From: Polytrichum commune
Lineage: Eukaryota > Streptophyta > Polytrichopsida > Polytrichales > Polytrichaceae
Reading direction: 5' to 3'
Length of the DNA: 64,000 nt
Assembly: GCA_950295325.1 (NCBI GenBank)
Contig: OX485809.1
Span: 27,466,001-27,530,000 of the forward strand
The stretch's first letter is position 1; each line of letters begins with the position of its first letter. Shown piece by piece: positions 11,896 through 23,998 of the stretch. The notes beneath the pieces were generated by a model. The model was given only the letters and a program-made list of their open reading frames with translations. It made no database searches and had not been told where the DNA came from. The position numbers and the translations under genes are program-made.

Positions 11896-14800
11896 ACTAT
11901 CCCCGTAGACGTGGTCTTGAAATGTAAAGGCTCCTCCAATTTCGATGACTCAATAATCACATCCTCCTCTTGAGTCCCATCTACATGAATTAAACTAACC
12001 TCACCCTCTTCCACGTCATCTACCCAAGGTGTTAACCCACCGCTAACCCACTCTTCCTCGGTGAGCACCTCACATGGCTCCAACAATGAGCCCTCTCCTA
12101 AACTAACACTAGGAAATTCACTCCCTAAGCCTACTTGGTGAAATGTAACCATTACATCAACCTCGGACTCGGGGTACTCCCTTAGCCATTGGGCATAATC
12201 CCCATTATCCCCATAATTGTAAAAATTAGGACCTAGACTTCCCGAGCCCGAATCTATAACAACCCTTTGACCTTCGGGATGGACGACTCCCACCAATGCT
12301 TTGCCAATCTCATTCTCGTTTAAGTCATCAATTTCCTTCTCCAATGGCAAATACATCTCCTTCTTCATCCATCCTTCTAATGAACCAATGGACACTATGA
12401 CCCTATTACCCTCCGGACCATAAGTGATGGATGGTTTAGGTCCACCCCAATTGACCATAGCATTCGCCATCCGCAACCAAGGCCTACCTAGCAAAATGGG
12501 GAAGGTGTCCTTGTTGGAGTGCATTTTAATGACATGGAAGGTGACCAAGTACTCCTCACCTCCCGTAGTCATTCTACAATCCTTGATCATCCCCAAAGGC
12601 GTAGTCGAACTTTGATTTGCCATATTTATGACCAAAGGTGAAGGCCCCGTGAGTCCAAGTCCCAATTTTTTCATAGTATCCTCCAGTAGTATATTTAGAC
12701 TACTCCCTCCGTCGACTAGCACATTAGGAACCACCTTATCTACTATAACAACTTCTATTTCTATAGCTTTCACGTCTCTTCCACCTTGTGATTGGATCCT
12801 AGCGGCTATTTTAGCTTTCACCTTCCTCATCCTCTTGTGTACCGGCATTCCCTCCTTTAATGTTTTCCTTGCCGTGGGTGAAATTTCCAATAGTTGGCCG
12901 AAAGTAATATCCGCCTTGAGTGTACTAAGGTCCGCCCACAAGTCGTACCCGGTAGATCTTTCCACCTTAGAATTACCCACTACGTCGAATTCGTCTACGG
13001 GAACCCCCGGTCTTTCCCATTCACCCACATCGCTATTATCCAAGTCATGTACCGCATTAGTCCTCTCCCTATCTTGTAAAATTGTATTTTCCCTCTCCAC
13101 ATCCTTAGTAGCTCTTCTAGCTACCCTATCCAACTCGGAGAGATTAATCTCTTCATCCGAAGAGTAATTTCCTTGCTCTCCTATTCCTACCTCCAACGGG
13201 GCATCCCCTCTCCTAGCCCTAGTAGTTACCGCTAGTGCAGGTGCTTCTTCAACCACACCCTTACCCTTCACTAACTCATATGTAATAGCATTGGTGTGAG
13301 GAGGCCATTGACTTTGCTCCTCTCCAATTCTCGTTGGGAGAGGAAGCATGTCATCACATGTGGCCTCCAACACTCCATCCATGAACCTAACATCTTGGGA
13401 GTTAGATGGTCCCGGATCCGTTGGAGGCGCTTGTCTCCCGTTACTACCATTAGGTGGAACTCCTTGTCTATTTTGTATTGGAATGTAACCGGTTGTAGTT
13501 TGCAAGCCCGCCGGTGGATGAAAAGTTTGCCTAGCATTACTATGGTCATAGTATAAGTTAGGTGGCCTAAGTTCATTGGCCGGTACTCCTTGTGGCCTAG
13601 CACCTCGCATATTATCCCTTGCTTGTTGTTGTGGATTAGCCACCGGGTAAGGGACATTAATTATTTTGTCCGGTTGGCGACACGTATCCGAGGGATGACT
13701 TCCTCCACAATTGCTACAATTAAACTCTTGACCTTCGGACCAACATTGTCCTTGAGCGTGCCACCTTCCACAAAAGGGATGAAATTCCTTCTTCTCTAAA
13801 TTTTGGCCACCTTGCCCTCTAGGTTGTGGTCCTCTATTGCTTCCATTTCCATAGTGAGGTGGCGCTTGACCTCGTTGATTTTGTTGAGGTGGGTTACCGT
13901 TTCCTCTTTGGTCACGGTTTTGTCCACTTCTACAAAATTGACGCGTGTGGCCCGGTTGGCCACATTGGACACACCATAATCCGGAAGAATGCCTACCCGA
14001 CTCAACCGGGGGTGGAGGCCCCGGTTGTTGACTCCGGATCATTAATGACATTTGATCCGTGAGGCTTTGCATTTGTTTTATCATAGCCTCTTGGAATCCT
14101 AGTTGGCTAGCACCTAGTCTTCTCTCAACCTCCTCCAAGTGTGGATCCGTTCTAGGGGCCGGTAGTGCCAAAAGAGGTGCCGGTTCCCTAACCGCTAAAG
14201 GTCGGGGACCGGTGTCCACAATGGCATATGGAATTTGGTTCTCATACTTAGCGGGTTCTACCGCTACCACCCTAGGGCGTATGGGGATGAATTGTGGGAT
14301 CAATTCATCCTCCCTTCTCCATAGCCTTTCGTGATCTTTATCCAAGTTTTCAATATCTCTAGCCGCACGCTTGGCATCCGCCAAGGTCAAGGGATTCCTT
14401 TCTAGAACACCCCTAATAGTTCCGGACTTAAAAAACCCTTGAATGAAAAATTGCTTTAGCGTGTCGTCGTTGAGCATGGTACCCACAAATCTAGTGCACA
14501 CTAAATCAAACCTCCTAATGTAAGCCGAAATTTCTTCCTCCCTTCCTTGCTTCAATGACGACAATGCCCTTAATGCGGTACTTTGACCCACTTCCGGCCT
14601 AAATTCGTTAAGAAACTCCCTTTGTAATTGTTCCCATCCCCTAAAATGTCCCTCGGCATGATCCCGATACCATTCATAGGCTTCCCCCTCTAGAGTGGTA
14701 GGAAACCACACTAACCAATAACCCGGGTCGGTTATGAGGAAGCTAGCCAACCGTTCGATATACCGTTCCATGTGCCGAGAGGGGTCCTCATCCTTGGTCC

Positions 14801-15266
14801 CATAAAATTTAGGGAGATGAGATGGCATATCCATCGCCGCTAAATTTTGTGGAACCACAATTGGTAGGCCTCTTGGCCTAACCAATGGGTCTATTGGAGG
14901 TATAGGAGGTATGGGCGGAATTGGGGGTATGGGTGGTGGATCCATCCCTCGTTCCTCGGCCATGGTGACCGGTGAACTATTCAACAATCCCCTATCAACT
15001 TCTACCGGGAATTCTTCTCTAAGTGTGTAATTTTTCGAAGAAGTTTCACCACTCAATTTGGAGGGAGTGATCTCCTCTTCAAGTTGAGCTCCAAGTTCTA
15101 AGGTGTTTAGAATTGACCTAGTCCTAGGTTCGACGTTCAAACAACTCTCTATTCTAACATTATCTTGTTCTAATCTATCACTGATTTTAGAGGACCGCCT
15201 CTTTCGAGTAGATTTCTCTAGTCCTACTATCAAACTTGGTTTTTGTGAGCGAGTCCTACCTTGCAT
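11896..15266 (-). CDS. Gypsy gag and aspartic protease
   Basis: About 1124 residues from the Met at 15266, read until the frame enters the solo LTR (its first stop is at 11832 inside the LTR). Features in order: basic N-terminus; a Pro-Ile repeat linker (PPIPPIPPI); a capsid-like region with WLVWFPTTLEGEAYEWY and FLNEFRPEVGQ; a CCHC zinc knuckle CVQCGQPGHTRQFC; a second Cys/His cluster CSNCGGSHPSDTC; a Gln/Gly/Pro-rich stretch; and a retropepsin-like site VLVDGGSSLNIL. DGGS in place of DTGA or DSGA is typical of Tat-like plant elements. Gag and pol were one frame before the solo LTR entered. Confidence 0.93.
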
Positions 15267-16175
15267 TCCATAAGAATCGATCGACCCTCACTTGACCACA
15301 CATAATCCTAGCAATTCCCCTCTTAATATTTTCACTTGTCTTGGTGTGGTTATAATTTTTTTAGGAGGTGAGGAAAAGAACCTGCAAGCCCACTTAGGTG
15401 AAAGAATCCCAATAGGGGATAGGCATGTTCATGTTAATTTTTTGGTTAAGTCGGAGCATCACCTCCGCACCTTCCCGCAAATTAACACTCACCACAATAC
15501 CGATTGTGAGGGGGTGACCTTCCGAGTAGATTATGTTAAAAGTCGAGGCTTCACCCTTCAACTTCTCACACCATCCACAATTCGGGAATTACCCTCTACA
15601 ACGGATAACAACAATCACGAGTACAAAAGGCATTCCTTAATTAGTTAATGAGTTCACTTTGAAGAAATAAACATACCTTGAGCAATCGCATCCCCCTGTG
15701 AGTTAGCACTCCCCTCAATCGTGACTCAATGTAACAACACCATAAACTTTGTGAAATATTAATTTAATCTAGAGCATGAAATGACAACTCCCAAAACTTT
15801 GAGACTCACCCCGAGGTGAGTGTCAAAGTTCAATGTCCTAAGGTGAATTTACCCTCTAATGTTTTAATGAGCTACTCGGTTATAGGTTCCTTTTAAGTTC
15901 TTAGCAAATCCCCAAAAAGGTTGAGGACGTACCTTCGCCGCGCTCCTTCCTCAAAAATGAATTTGCGTAATTGACAATGCAATTCATTCCAAGGAATAGT
16001 TGAAATACAATGAATTCAAATGTAACCCAAAGAGAGAATACTTACCGAGTTTCGGGTGCTCCTTCCCTTCTCTCAAGTTTGTGTCTCCAATTTTTCCTAG
16101 TTGCCTCCAAGTCTCCTAGTCGCCTCCAAGTCTTGTAACTACCTTCCGCTTCGCTCCCGGCGGACGCACCAATTA
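15267..16175 (-). other. 5' leader of the gypsy element with tRNA-Gly-type primer site
   Basis: About 0.9 kb between gag and the 5' LTR, without coding signals I trust. The primer binding site occupies 16156-16171. On the element strand it reads TGGTGCGTCCGCCGGG, which matches the complement of plant tRNA-Gly(UCC) 3' end apart from one base, using the tRNA sequence as I remember it. Four bases (AATTA side) separate it from the LTR. Confidence 0.75.
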
Positions 16176-17967
16176 TGTGAGGCCAAACCCCCCACCCTTA
16201 AGCGTCCGTAGTCCGAGTAGTGGGTTTGGGCTCACATTCCTCCGCGGTATTGGATTTGGACTTGGATGAGTCCATAGTGCAAGGTTCACCCTTCAAGTGG
16301 TCTTGGATTTAACTTTGGTCTTTGCTTCCTTTGTCTTGCCATCGCGAGAGTGCTCCACATTCTCCATTAAGTTGTGCACGTGGTTTATTTTTAAAGAGAG
16401 GATGCAAGTGTTAAAAAAACACTATTCTCTAGAGTCAATCTCAAATACATTTACTTGTGAAAGCCACACATAACACTAACTAGCATAATGTAACTAACTA
16501 CTTGTCTATGAGCTAATTAGGTAGGCTATCTACTAAGCTCCTTCATGAACCCATCTCTTTACTTTCTAATTACATAAACCTAGCTCCTTCATAAACCCAG
16601 CTCCTTCATAAACCCAGCTTCTTAGCTTCTAACTAAACAAACCCAGCTCCTTCATGAACCCAGCTCCTTCATGAACCCAGCTCCTTCATGAACCCAGCTC
16701 CTTAGCTTCTAACTAAACAAACCCAGGTCCTTCATAAACCCAGCTCCTTCATGAACCCACAACTTTGTAGTTGTAATCCCCAACTACCTCACTAATTATT
16801 CAAGCCCTTAACTAATCTTCCTACCTAATTTCCCTAATTCTACTAACAACCCCTTTCTAATCACACAATTCTTCTTTAATCCTAAAATCCTAGAGAGGAG
16901 AGGGGGAGAGAGAATTTCCTAACTTCACTAAGACTAACTAATCCACACAAGTATATTTTTGCACTCATCACAACATCAAGTGCTCAACTCTTAAACATGG
17001 AACTTGCAACCACGTGTATTCAAAACATGAACTTTAAGTACCACAAATTGGAATCATGAATTAACTTTAAAATCCTTCACGTCAACACTAATTCTACCAA
17101 GAGGTCAAGCCCTCTTCAAGGCTAACAAGCCTTGGCTCTCAAACTAAAAACTAAGCACACACATGTGCTCCAATATGGCTTCCCACACCCACACTTATAA
17201 CTCGTGGGGTGCCTTGGAGCACAAAGGAAAGAGAGGATGAGTGAGGGAAGAATGAGGGATTATATAGTAAGCTTGAGGGGGTGAGCACCCTCAAGGCTCA
17301 CGATAAGCCCTTGAGATTTCCTCCTACTTAGTAGGCGCCAATCCTATCTTCTAAGCCTTCCTCCCTCAAATGATCAACAAGGATCCTAATTCGAACATTT
17401 AACTAGCCTTGGCTTTCTACCTACCACACTTTACCAAACTTGGGATGCTTCAACCCAAACTTAGCCTCCTTCGCTTTCCGCCGCCATAACTTTCTCCCCT
17501 TACTTTCCCAAATCGTCGCTCACCACTTAATTCAAACCACGATGCTTAACTCGTGATTTGATTGGTGCTTTGAGAATTTGCTTATCCTCCACCTTGCATT
17601 CTTCCTTGGGCCTTCCCCATTAAGTGGCCATGATGAGGTGGTCCACTTGTGCGCTCCATGTGATCCTCCATTCATCCCAATTCGAATGCACTTGCCTCTT
17701 GAGTCACTTTGGTTGTCTCCATCCATTTGTACTAGCCTACTCACTAACTACTCAATCCAAGTTCTCCTTACCTATCCTCATTCACTCAAATCCTTCCGAA
17801 GGTAAAAACACAATAACAACTCACATCCTAGCCTCTTACAACATGGTACTTCTAAGACTAACATTTCACTCTTTTTATATTTTTGTGAAGTAACATGCTA
17901 CTTCAAAGTGCATCAACTAACGTTTCAAGGGTCTAAGACTAAATGTGGGCACCCTTTTGGGCTCACA
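16176..17967 (-). repeat. 5' LTR of the gypsy element
   Basis: Nearly identical to 6194-7984 (two differences found by eye). TG...CA ends are kept and AGGTG follows directly at 17968-17972. At 16202-16214 the U5 end carries GCGTCCGTAGTCC, the same tRNA-5'-end-like motif as in the other LTR. It lies about 30 nt from the primer binding site, so both ends of the tRNA acceptor stem have a counterpart here. Confidence 0.95.
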
Positions 17968-17972
17968 AGGTG

Positions 17973-20900
17973 TTGCTACCATAGGTTTTAAAGTGACAAC
18001 AAGCCAAATTTAAGGATTCTATGTATTCTATTAGCAAATCAATAAGTTGCACTTATGCATAACTATAGCAGCTTGAGCCTGCTTCACATTGCATTGTTTG
18101 GCTTACATTATACATCCCCTATTGCAACACTAAGTTGAAAAACCTTGTAGCTTAGGGCTCAAACAGGGGAGTGGGAAATGGCAACCTCATAAGAGCAGTA
18201 TACCCCCAAAGCATATCCATGAACATGAACAACTTCTGAAGGCCTAAACATTATATTCAATATTGAATCCTACAAATTTCATTACAACCAGAATGATTGT
18301 ACATGTGTTCACTTCATGCTTAATTAGGCCATAAACACTATATTCGTTAAATTGAGACTTTTTGGGCATTTTGAGACATTCACATAAATAAGAACAAGGA
18401 TAAATGGAACACATATTGGAGAAAGTTGTAAGATGCGAACACTTTGAAGCAGGTTGTGGTACTTTTGGGCCACCCCCTTTCGAGGGAGCCTAAAAGTATC
18501 ACACAAGCCCTTCGGTGAAGGTGGCCTGCATTTGCAGGCGCCCAAGCCGAACCCGGATGATAGGTGTATAACGTGAGTAGTTAGATTTTTAAGGGAGATT
18601 AAATATGCGTCGTAGTACCTCCGGAGGTTAGGCCTTAGTTTTTTACTAGTGTGGCTTTAAACTCCACTAACCAATTTCATATCTAGTTCTAACCTTAACC
18701 TACAACCTATTCTACGCGCAGACGCACCAGCCTTGAAACCAAGGCAATCCTAATTTGTGAATTGGGATGGTTCTGATACACCCAACCGGGTGTGACTCAT
18801 ACCACCCTAACTCAACGAACGGAATAACGACAATTTGATGGACCATTCAATTCTTCCTATTTCTTTATTTAGTTCTATTTAGTTTTCTAAGCGGGGGAAC
18901 TTGGCCTAAGTCCCACCCTTCACACAAATTCCTTCTTAATTACTTACTTTTGTTTGCACGTCCTAACTTACTACATTAACATATTAGGCATCACCCCTTA
19001 CCTCGGGTCTCTTGCCAACAAGGGTTTACGATTTATTTGGTATGTTTTGATTGTTAAATGTGTTTACACTGGATAGACCACGAAATGCAACTCAATGGGA
19101 CCAGGGTGACGGGCGACCTGTAGGTTCAACCTGTTGCGCAATCTTCATAAATTGGGGCCATTACTCCCAATCTATGGGGCCAACAACATAATAGTGGATT
19201 CGCGGGTCATTAACCCCACATTTCCACCAACAACATTCAGAGTGGTCGTGTCGGTGATTAATCCGACTTACCACACACGAAACTTGCTAATAAATGAAGC
19301 TACTACCACAAAACATACCAAGGGCCCCGAAAACAATGGAATTGGGTACTCCCTTGGCGGTCAAGTGGTCAAGCCACTTGACCTTACGAGATAGGTGAGT
19401 GGGTTTAGAAATGCGTACCTTAGCCGTGCTCCCTCCAATCCTAAATGGAAGGCTTAAGGTTAGTTAATTTACCTCAATTTTCCTCGGTTGATTTGGGCTT
19501 GATGTAGGCCGAGCCGCTACCTCCTTCCTTGCTCCACTTTCCGAGCGTCGACCTTGCCTCCTTCTTTGTAACTAGTTTGGTAGTAAGCGTACCTTAGTTA
19601 ACAATTAAAATATAAAGTGTTATTCTGCCCTGTAATTTAATCCTAAGCATAATATTTATACTTAGTGCACCAAATTATCTTTCCAATGATCTAAAAATCA
19701 CTCTAATCGGATAAGAAATGCAAAAGTTATGAGGGTTGGAAGTGTGAGGTCGATTCAACCGACCCTTCCAACCCACCTATCTACCTTCTAACTTCAAAAA
19801 TTCATAGCACATTCCTTACTACTTGGATCTAGGCTTTCCTTATACCATTGGAAAGCTATGAACAAGCTCTAACTAGAAAAATTATGACATCAGCAGGTTA
19901 AGCTAATAGAAATTCAGCGGACTCCTTGTAACACAGCAGTCAATCAAGAAGGCTTAAACTATGTATCTCGCCTTCAACAATTCATATCTAATTCAAATCT
20001 TAGTCAAATCAAACGTTCTATATGACCCTGGAGAGATATTAAAAATATGTGATTAGAAAGGTAAGCCGAAGTGAACCCAGCAGGTCCTCTGTAATGCAGC
20101 AGTCAACCAAAAGTTCTCAAACTATGTGTCCCATCTTGCACAATTCATATCTAATTCAAATCATGCTCAAATCAAATGTTCTAAGCCATTTTGGAAAGCT
20201 ACACAAAAGTTCTACTTGGGAAAAATATAATTTCTTGGAATTAAAATTCCTATTGGGCTCGCAGGTCTGATCCAGCAGCCGCTACCCACAAGACCACCCA
20301 GTTTTTCTACTCCATCTTTGAAAATCCATAACTAATTGTCATCTCAACCAAATCACAAATGGGAAACGGCTATGGATAGCTATATGAAATCTCTCTAAGA
20401 GAAAAATGATAAGTATCTTGTTCTAGCTTTTGAACTAAGCCTTCAGGGCATTGGCAGATGAGGTCTATAATGCCTCTATTCAAAAGTCTACCATCCAACC
20501 TACCTCTACAAAAGAAGGAATAATTTTGTTGGTGTGTTAATAAACACACAACCTAACTAGGAGAGAGAGAGTAGAGGAGGTTCTCAAGCCTTTCTTTTAG
20601 ACCATTGAGAATACATGCTAAAGGATTTTTTCCTAACTACATTGAAGCAGGGCTTCGCCCAAAAACTAGAGAAAGAAAGAGAGCTACAAGGTGGAAGGAG
20701 GGGTTTTTAAACCCTCTCACAAAAGGGTTGGACCCCTCCTCCACCGGATCCACTTTTCAAACCCTTTCCCGAAATTTTGGCTCGGGGGTTTTCCCGGTTG
20801 AGGTTGCCATCCTCTCGCCGAGGTGGCTCCGACAAAAAACCTTTAGAAATCTTTCTAATTTTTCCGCCATCGAGTTGGCAAGGGCGCAAGTGGGCAAGTA

Positions 20901-21736
20901 GCCCCCTTGCTCTCTTTCTTTTTTGTCTTCAAAAGTCTTCAAGCCGATTTTATCTTCTTACCTAAACCACCTCTAATAGTCTTGTGTGCCTCACACTAAC
21001 TAATAAACTAACACTTGCTTAGCTAGCATTTACTAACATTTGCTTAATAGCTAGCATCTACTAATATTTGCTTAATAGCTAGCATCTACTAATATTTGCT
21101 TAGCTAGTTGTTTTTACTAGCTAGCATATTTTTTCTACTTTGCTATCTTCTAGCACTACTTAGTTTCATTTTAACCTTCCTTCTTCTAGGCTAAATGCTA
21201 AATGAACTAATTTTCCCTAAATTCCCTATCAATTCTAACTTTTAATGCTAACATTCTAACTAAAAGTGATCCCGCAGAGTGGTGGACCACTCAAAGGGTT
21301 CACACAGGTGTTTAGACCAAGAACCCCATAAATAACTCATATTTGTGATGGTTTAGGGTGGGCAATCCAAATCTTAGACCACATTTAAGGGGAAACCTTA
21401 AAACATTCATATTATTGCACACAAAATATTAGAGCTTGTATGAATATGGTTTAGGTAGGGCAATCCAAACCATAGATCTTATTGAAGGGTTAATATGTTA
21501 ACCAATATAATATTGCATACAAAATATTCCAAACTCATATTTGTGATGGTTTAGGTAGGGCAATCCAAACCTTAGACCATATGGAAGGGGAAATCATGTC
21601 TAACTTGTATTATTGCAAAAAAAAACATACAAAGTGTGGCATGTAAAATGCATATCATGCTAACACCACACATGCATTGGATAGTGCGACCCAAAATGTT
21701 CTTGCCTATGGCCCAAAACCCTACGCCTACTATGGC
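17973..21736. other. Spacer with degenerate repeats, no gene recognised
   Basis: No open frame of convincing quality. Around 19786-20400 there are about four diverged units of 140-220 bp sharing phrases such as TTCATATCTAATTCAAATC and GGAAAGCTA, a pattern common in decayed plant LTRs. At 21005-21115 a short unit around GCTAGCATCTACTAATATTTG repeats. At 21341-21610 three units of about 100 bp share GATGGTTTAGG and GGCAATCCAAA. The stretch is probably old retroelement debris, but no domain or terminus was identified. Confidence 0.5.
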
Positions 21737-22039
21737 CTATCTAGCCTCGGATACTACCTCTTTTTCTTTTGCTTTTTTTTCTTTTGCCTCTTTTTCTTTT
21801 GCTGCAGCTTCTTTTGCTCGCATTGCTTCAACATTCCTGAAAATCTCCGCCCCGCGACTATAGCCATTCTTGGGGTGAACGCCATCAATAACACATTTTG
21901 TATTCCGTCGGCCGCCCGAATTATACGACGAAGAATTCGAATACGATGAAGTGGACTGTCTTGCATTTCTGGTCATGGAGTAGAAACGCTCCAACTCGAT
22001 GGACGCACTAGACTGCATAGGTTTACGGGTGGGAGCAAC
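21737..22039 (-). pseudogene. Gene P last exon, Lys/Glu-rich coiled-coil tail
   Basis: Begins after a GCGTTGCAG acceptor (intron side 22040) with VAPTRKPMQSS and ends at a stop at 21737. A Ser/Tyr/Asn-rich stretch precedes a KEAAAKEKEAKEKKAKEKE helix predicted to be a charged coiled coil. 303 bp, phase 0, joins in frame to the exon ending at 22178. The 138-bp intron between them contains a homopolymeric T and G tract. Confidence 0.6.
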
Positions 22040-22177
22040 CTGCAACGCGTCAACGCAAGAACACATGTGTTAGTTTAGGGAGGAAGACCCAAACGTGTCA
22101 CACGTTCATTTTTTAAGTGCAAAATGATTGTAATGCGCGGATAACCATGTTTTTTTTTTTTGGGGGGGGGGGTTCAC

Positions 22178-22531
22178 CTTGTCACCGGGGGCGTTCCCGT
22201 CGGAGTTGGCGAGGAGGGGCAAGGCATCCCGCAAAGGAATAGGAAGGGTTCCACTCTTCGTAGGCCGAGCGTCCATCCACAGCCGCCATTGAGGTGTACT
22301 ACTGCCGCCGGGCCGAGAGGGGGATGTCCGGACGCATTTGCGATTTATGCCTTTGAGCGGTGACGGGGACGCAGATCGCTGGAAGATTTGCTTGGGTGGG
22401 GGGCTATCGACGACGCTGGCGTCAAGAGGCTCCTTGGAGTAGTCAATGGTTGACGCGGCGTCGTAAATGGTCTCATAGAAGAAGCTCCCCAAGTCTGACT
22501 CGCTGACGATGTCAATCGAGGGCTCCAAACG
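22178..22531 (-). pseudogene. Gene P penultimate exon, Ser/Pro-rich
   Basis: Bounded by a GGCTCCAG acceptor and an AAG|GTGAAC donor (intron from 22177). 354 bp, 118 codons, phase 0 at both ends. Encodes RLEPSIDIVSESDLGSFFYE and then SPPPKQIF and SPSPLKGINRK segments. I do not recognise a domain. An acceptor at its 5' end and no start codon in context argue that it is an internal exon. Confidence 0.6.
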
Positions 22532-22674
22532 CTGGAGCCAAAATTGGAACAAAACAAAACCCAAGGAAAAGGGGGGAGATAGAGCGCGTGAAAATCAAGA
22601 TACATATGAAGCGTAAATTACACAAAATGGGCAGGCGCATATACACACACACACATACAAACACATGTACTGTC

Positions 22675-23487
22675 TCAAATGAACTTGTTAAATTTCGCGT
22701 GAGATAACAACTCTCTGTACAAATGGTCTCGTGGATCCAAGTATCTCTCGCCTATGGGATTATTCCTAACAAAATTGTTTACGGGAAGTCCGCTTCCCCA
22801 GAGCGCCTGGAGGTATTTACTAAGGTCTAACAAAAATCGGTCCCGGACCTTCTCGACCATCCACGTAGGGCACACTATGAAGTTGGCCGTCGGGTTCAAT
22901 ATGTTCTTTGCGGCGCTGTCGTCCACCATGAGCGTCTTCTCGCGGGTGGGGCGGACGTCGTAGGGGACGCCTATGAAGGACGGTCGCTGGTCCCAAAAAA
23001 TGGGCTTCAAGACCTTGAGGTATTGGGGGGAAGCGGGGTTGTTTGGTTTTTTGACGACTTTGCCGTCCTGTGTGTACAATATTCTACAGGTTTCCTGTGC
23101 TAGGACCATGCAGGGGGGCTTGATGCCCTTGAAGATGAACTCCACGACCGCATTGGTGTTCTCGGCCGTCATGGAGCTCCACACGACCACCCACCATCGT
23201 TGTTGGGCGATCTGGAGGAAGGTCCGAAGCCACGGGCGGAGGTGAACTAGCTTGCTCTTTATGAACGTGGGCGGCCCGTCGTAATTAGCGTCCTCGGGCT
23301 TGCAAAAGGGCACTTTGGGGGCCCTAGGGCAATGAACGCACTGCACGAGGACACCGTTCAGGTCTAACACCAGGAATCGTTTCTTCGGCAGCGGGGGTGG
23401 GGCGGGTAAAACCGGGGGGGCCGCCGTGCTGCCCTCTGCGCTCCTTGGAGAAGAGTGTTGGGGAGCCGTTACGCTATGCTCCGAGCC
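22675..23487 (-). pseudogene. Gene P FCP1-like HAD phosphatase exon
   Basis: Opens after a TATCCGCAG acceptor at 23488 with a Ser/Pro-rich linker and then FLVLDLNGVLVQC, the first HAD motif. The usual DxDxT/V is DLNGV, with the second Asp replaced by Asn, a change seen in many plant FCP1-like proteins. WWVVVWSSM is the motif II position and KTLMVDDSAAKN supplies the Lys and Asp pair. The C-terminal VNNFVRNNPIGERYL matches the usual end of plant FCP1-like domains. Read-through stops at TGA 22675-22677, which may be the original end or another lesion. FCP1-like domains dephosphorylate Ser/Thr, classically of RNA polymerase II. Catalysis here is doubtful given the Asn. Confidence 0.75.
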
Positions 23488-23955
23488 CTGCGGATACGAT
23501 CGAGAGAAAACGGTGGGCGACTTATGTCATGCTATGTCCAAACGAAGCATTAAGGAAACGAGTGTTCTTGGTGCAAACACAAAACCAATTGATTCATTTT
23601 GGAGGGGGTGCAACAAGGGATACAAGACAGACAAGAGCATACAAAATACATTCAAACACAATATACAAGTATATAGGAGTCAAAAATGGTGATTGTATTG
23701 TATACAATGCTCTATGTACATTTTGATTGGGGGGAGCCGCGTTGAACGATGCGTTCAAACTAGCCTACTTCTAAATCTAGAAAAATTTGAAGAGACGGGC
23801 CGCCGTGATGAAGACTTCGTCGCAAGCCGGGGTAGGTGGACAAACGAATGGTCGGGGGGATGTGGCGAAGGGCACGAGTGCCGGGGGGGCGACGTGTGTG
23901 TGAGTTTAGGGTAGCTAGGGGACACGACCAAGGCAAGAAGACAAAGACCCATGGA

Positions 23956-23977
23956 GTTTGGGTCGACCGACCCAAAC
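23956..23977. repeat. 22-bp palindrome in gene P intron 3
   Basis: Perfect arms GTTTGGGTCG and CGACCCAAAC around centre AC. It lies within the 511-bp intron 23488-23998, 15 bp from the exon 3 donor GAG|GTAATG. Confidence 0.9.
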
Positions 23978-23998
23978 TGAGTGGGGTCAGTGCATTAC

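Larger units (their letters stand above)
6194..17967 (-). mobile_element. Complete Ty3/gypsy LTR retrotransposon, non-chromovirus type
   Basis: The element is bounded by LTRs of 1791 and 1792 bp and by a perfect 5-bp target duplication AGGTG (6189-6193 and 17968-17972). Genes lie on the minus strand, so the right LTR is the 5' LTR. Order from right to left is 5' LTR, primer binding site, leader, gag-protease, RT-RNase H-integrase, 3' LTR. Aspartic protease with DGGS rather than DTGA or DSGA, very long gag, long LTRs and no chromodomain point to the Athila/Tat side of plant gypsy elements. By eye the LTRs differ by one base in a C run and one T/C substitution (6961 versus 16944), so insertion is recent. 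A 976-bp solo LTR of another family interrupts the polyprotein at 10920-11895. Confidence 0.95.

Noticed and set aside
11663-11927. Recurrent frames inside the LTRs (for example those reading SPRHELRIAHGL, HHGHKGDPGVTPG)
   Set aside because: They recur at every copy of the TGTCGC LTR in both orientations and have no independent support. They are by-products of a GC-rich LTR.
22532-22674. A defined intron joining the FCP1 exon to the Ser/Pro-rich exon
   Set aside because: The acceptor is good, but no donor in phase 0 was convincing after 22675, so this splice was left open rather than asserted.
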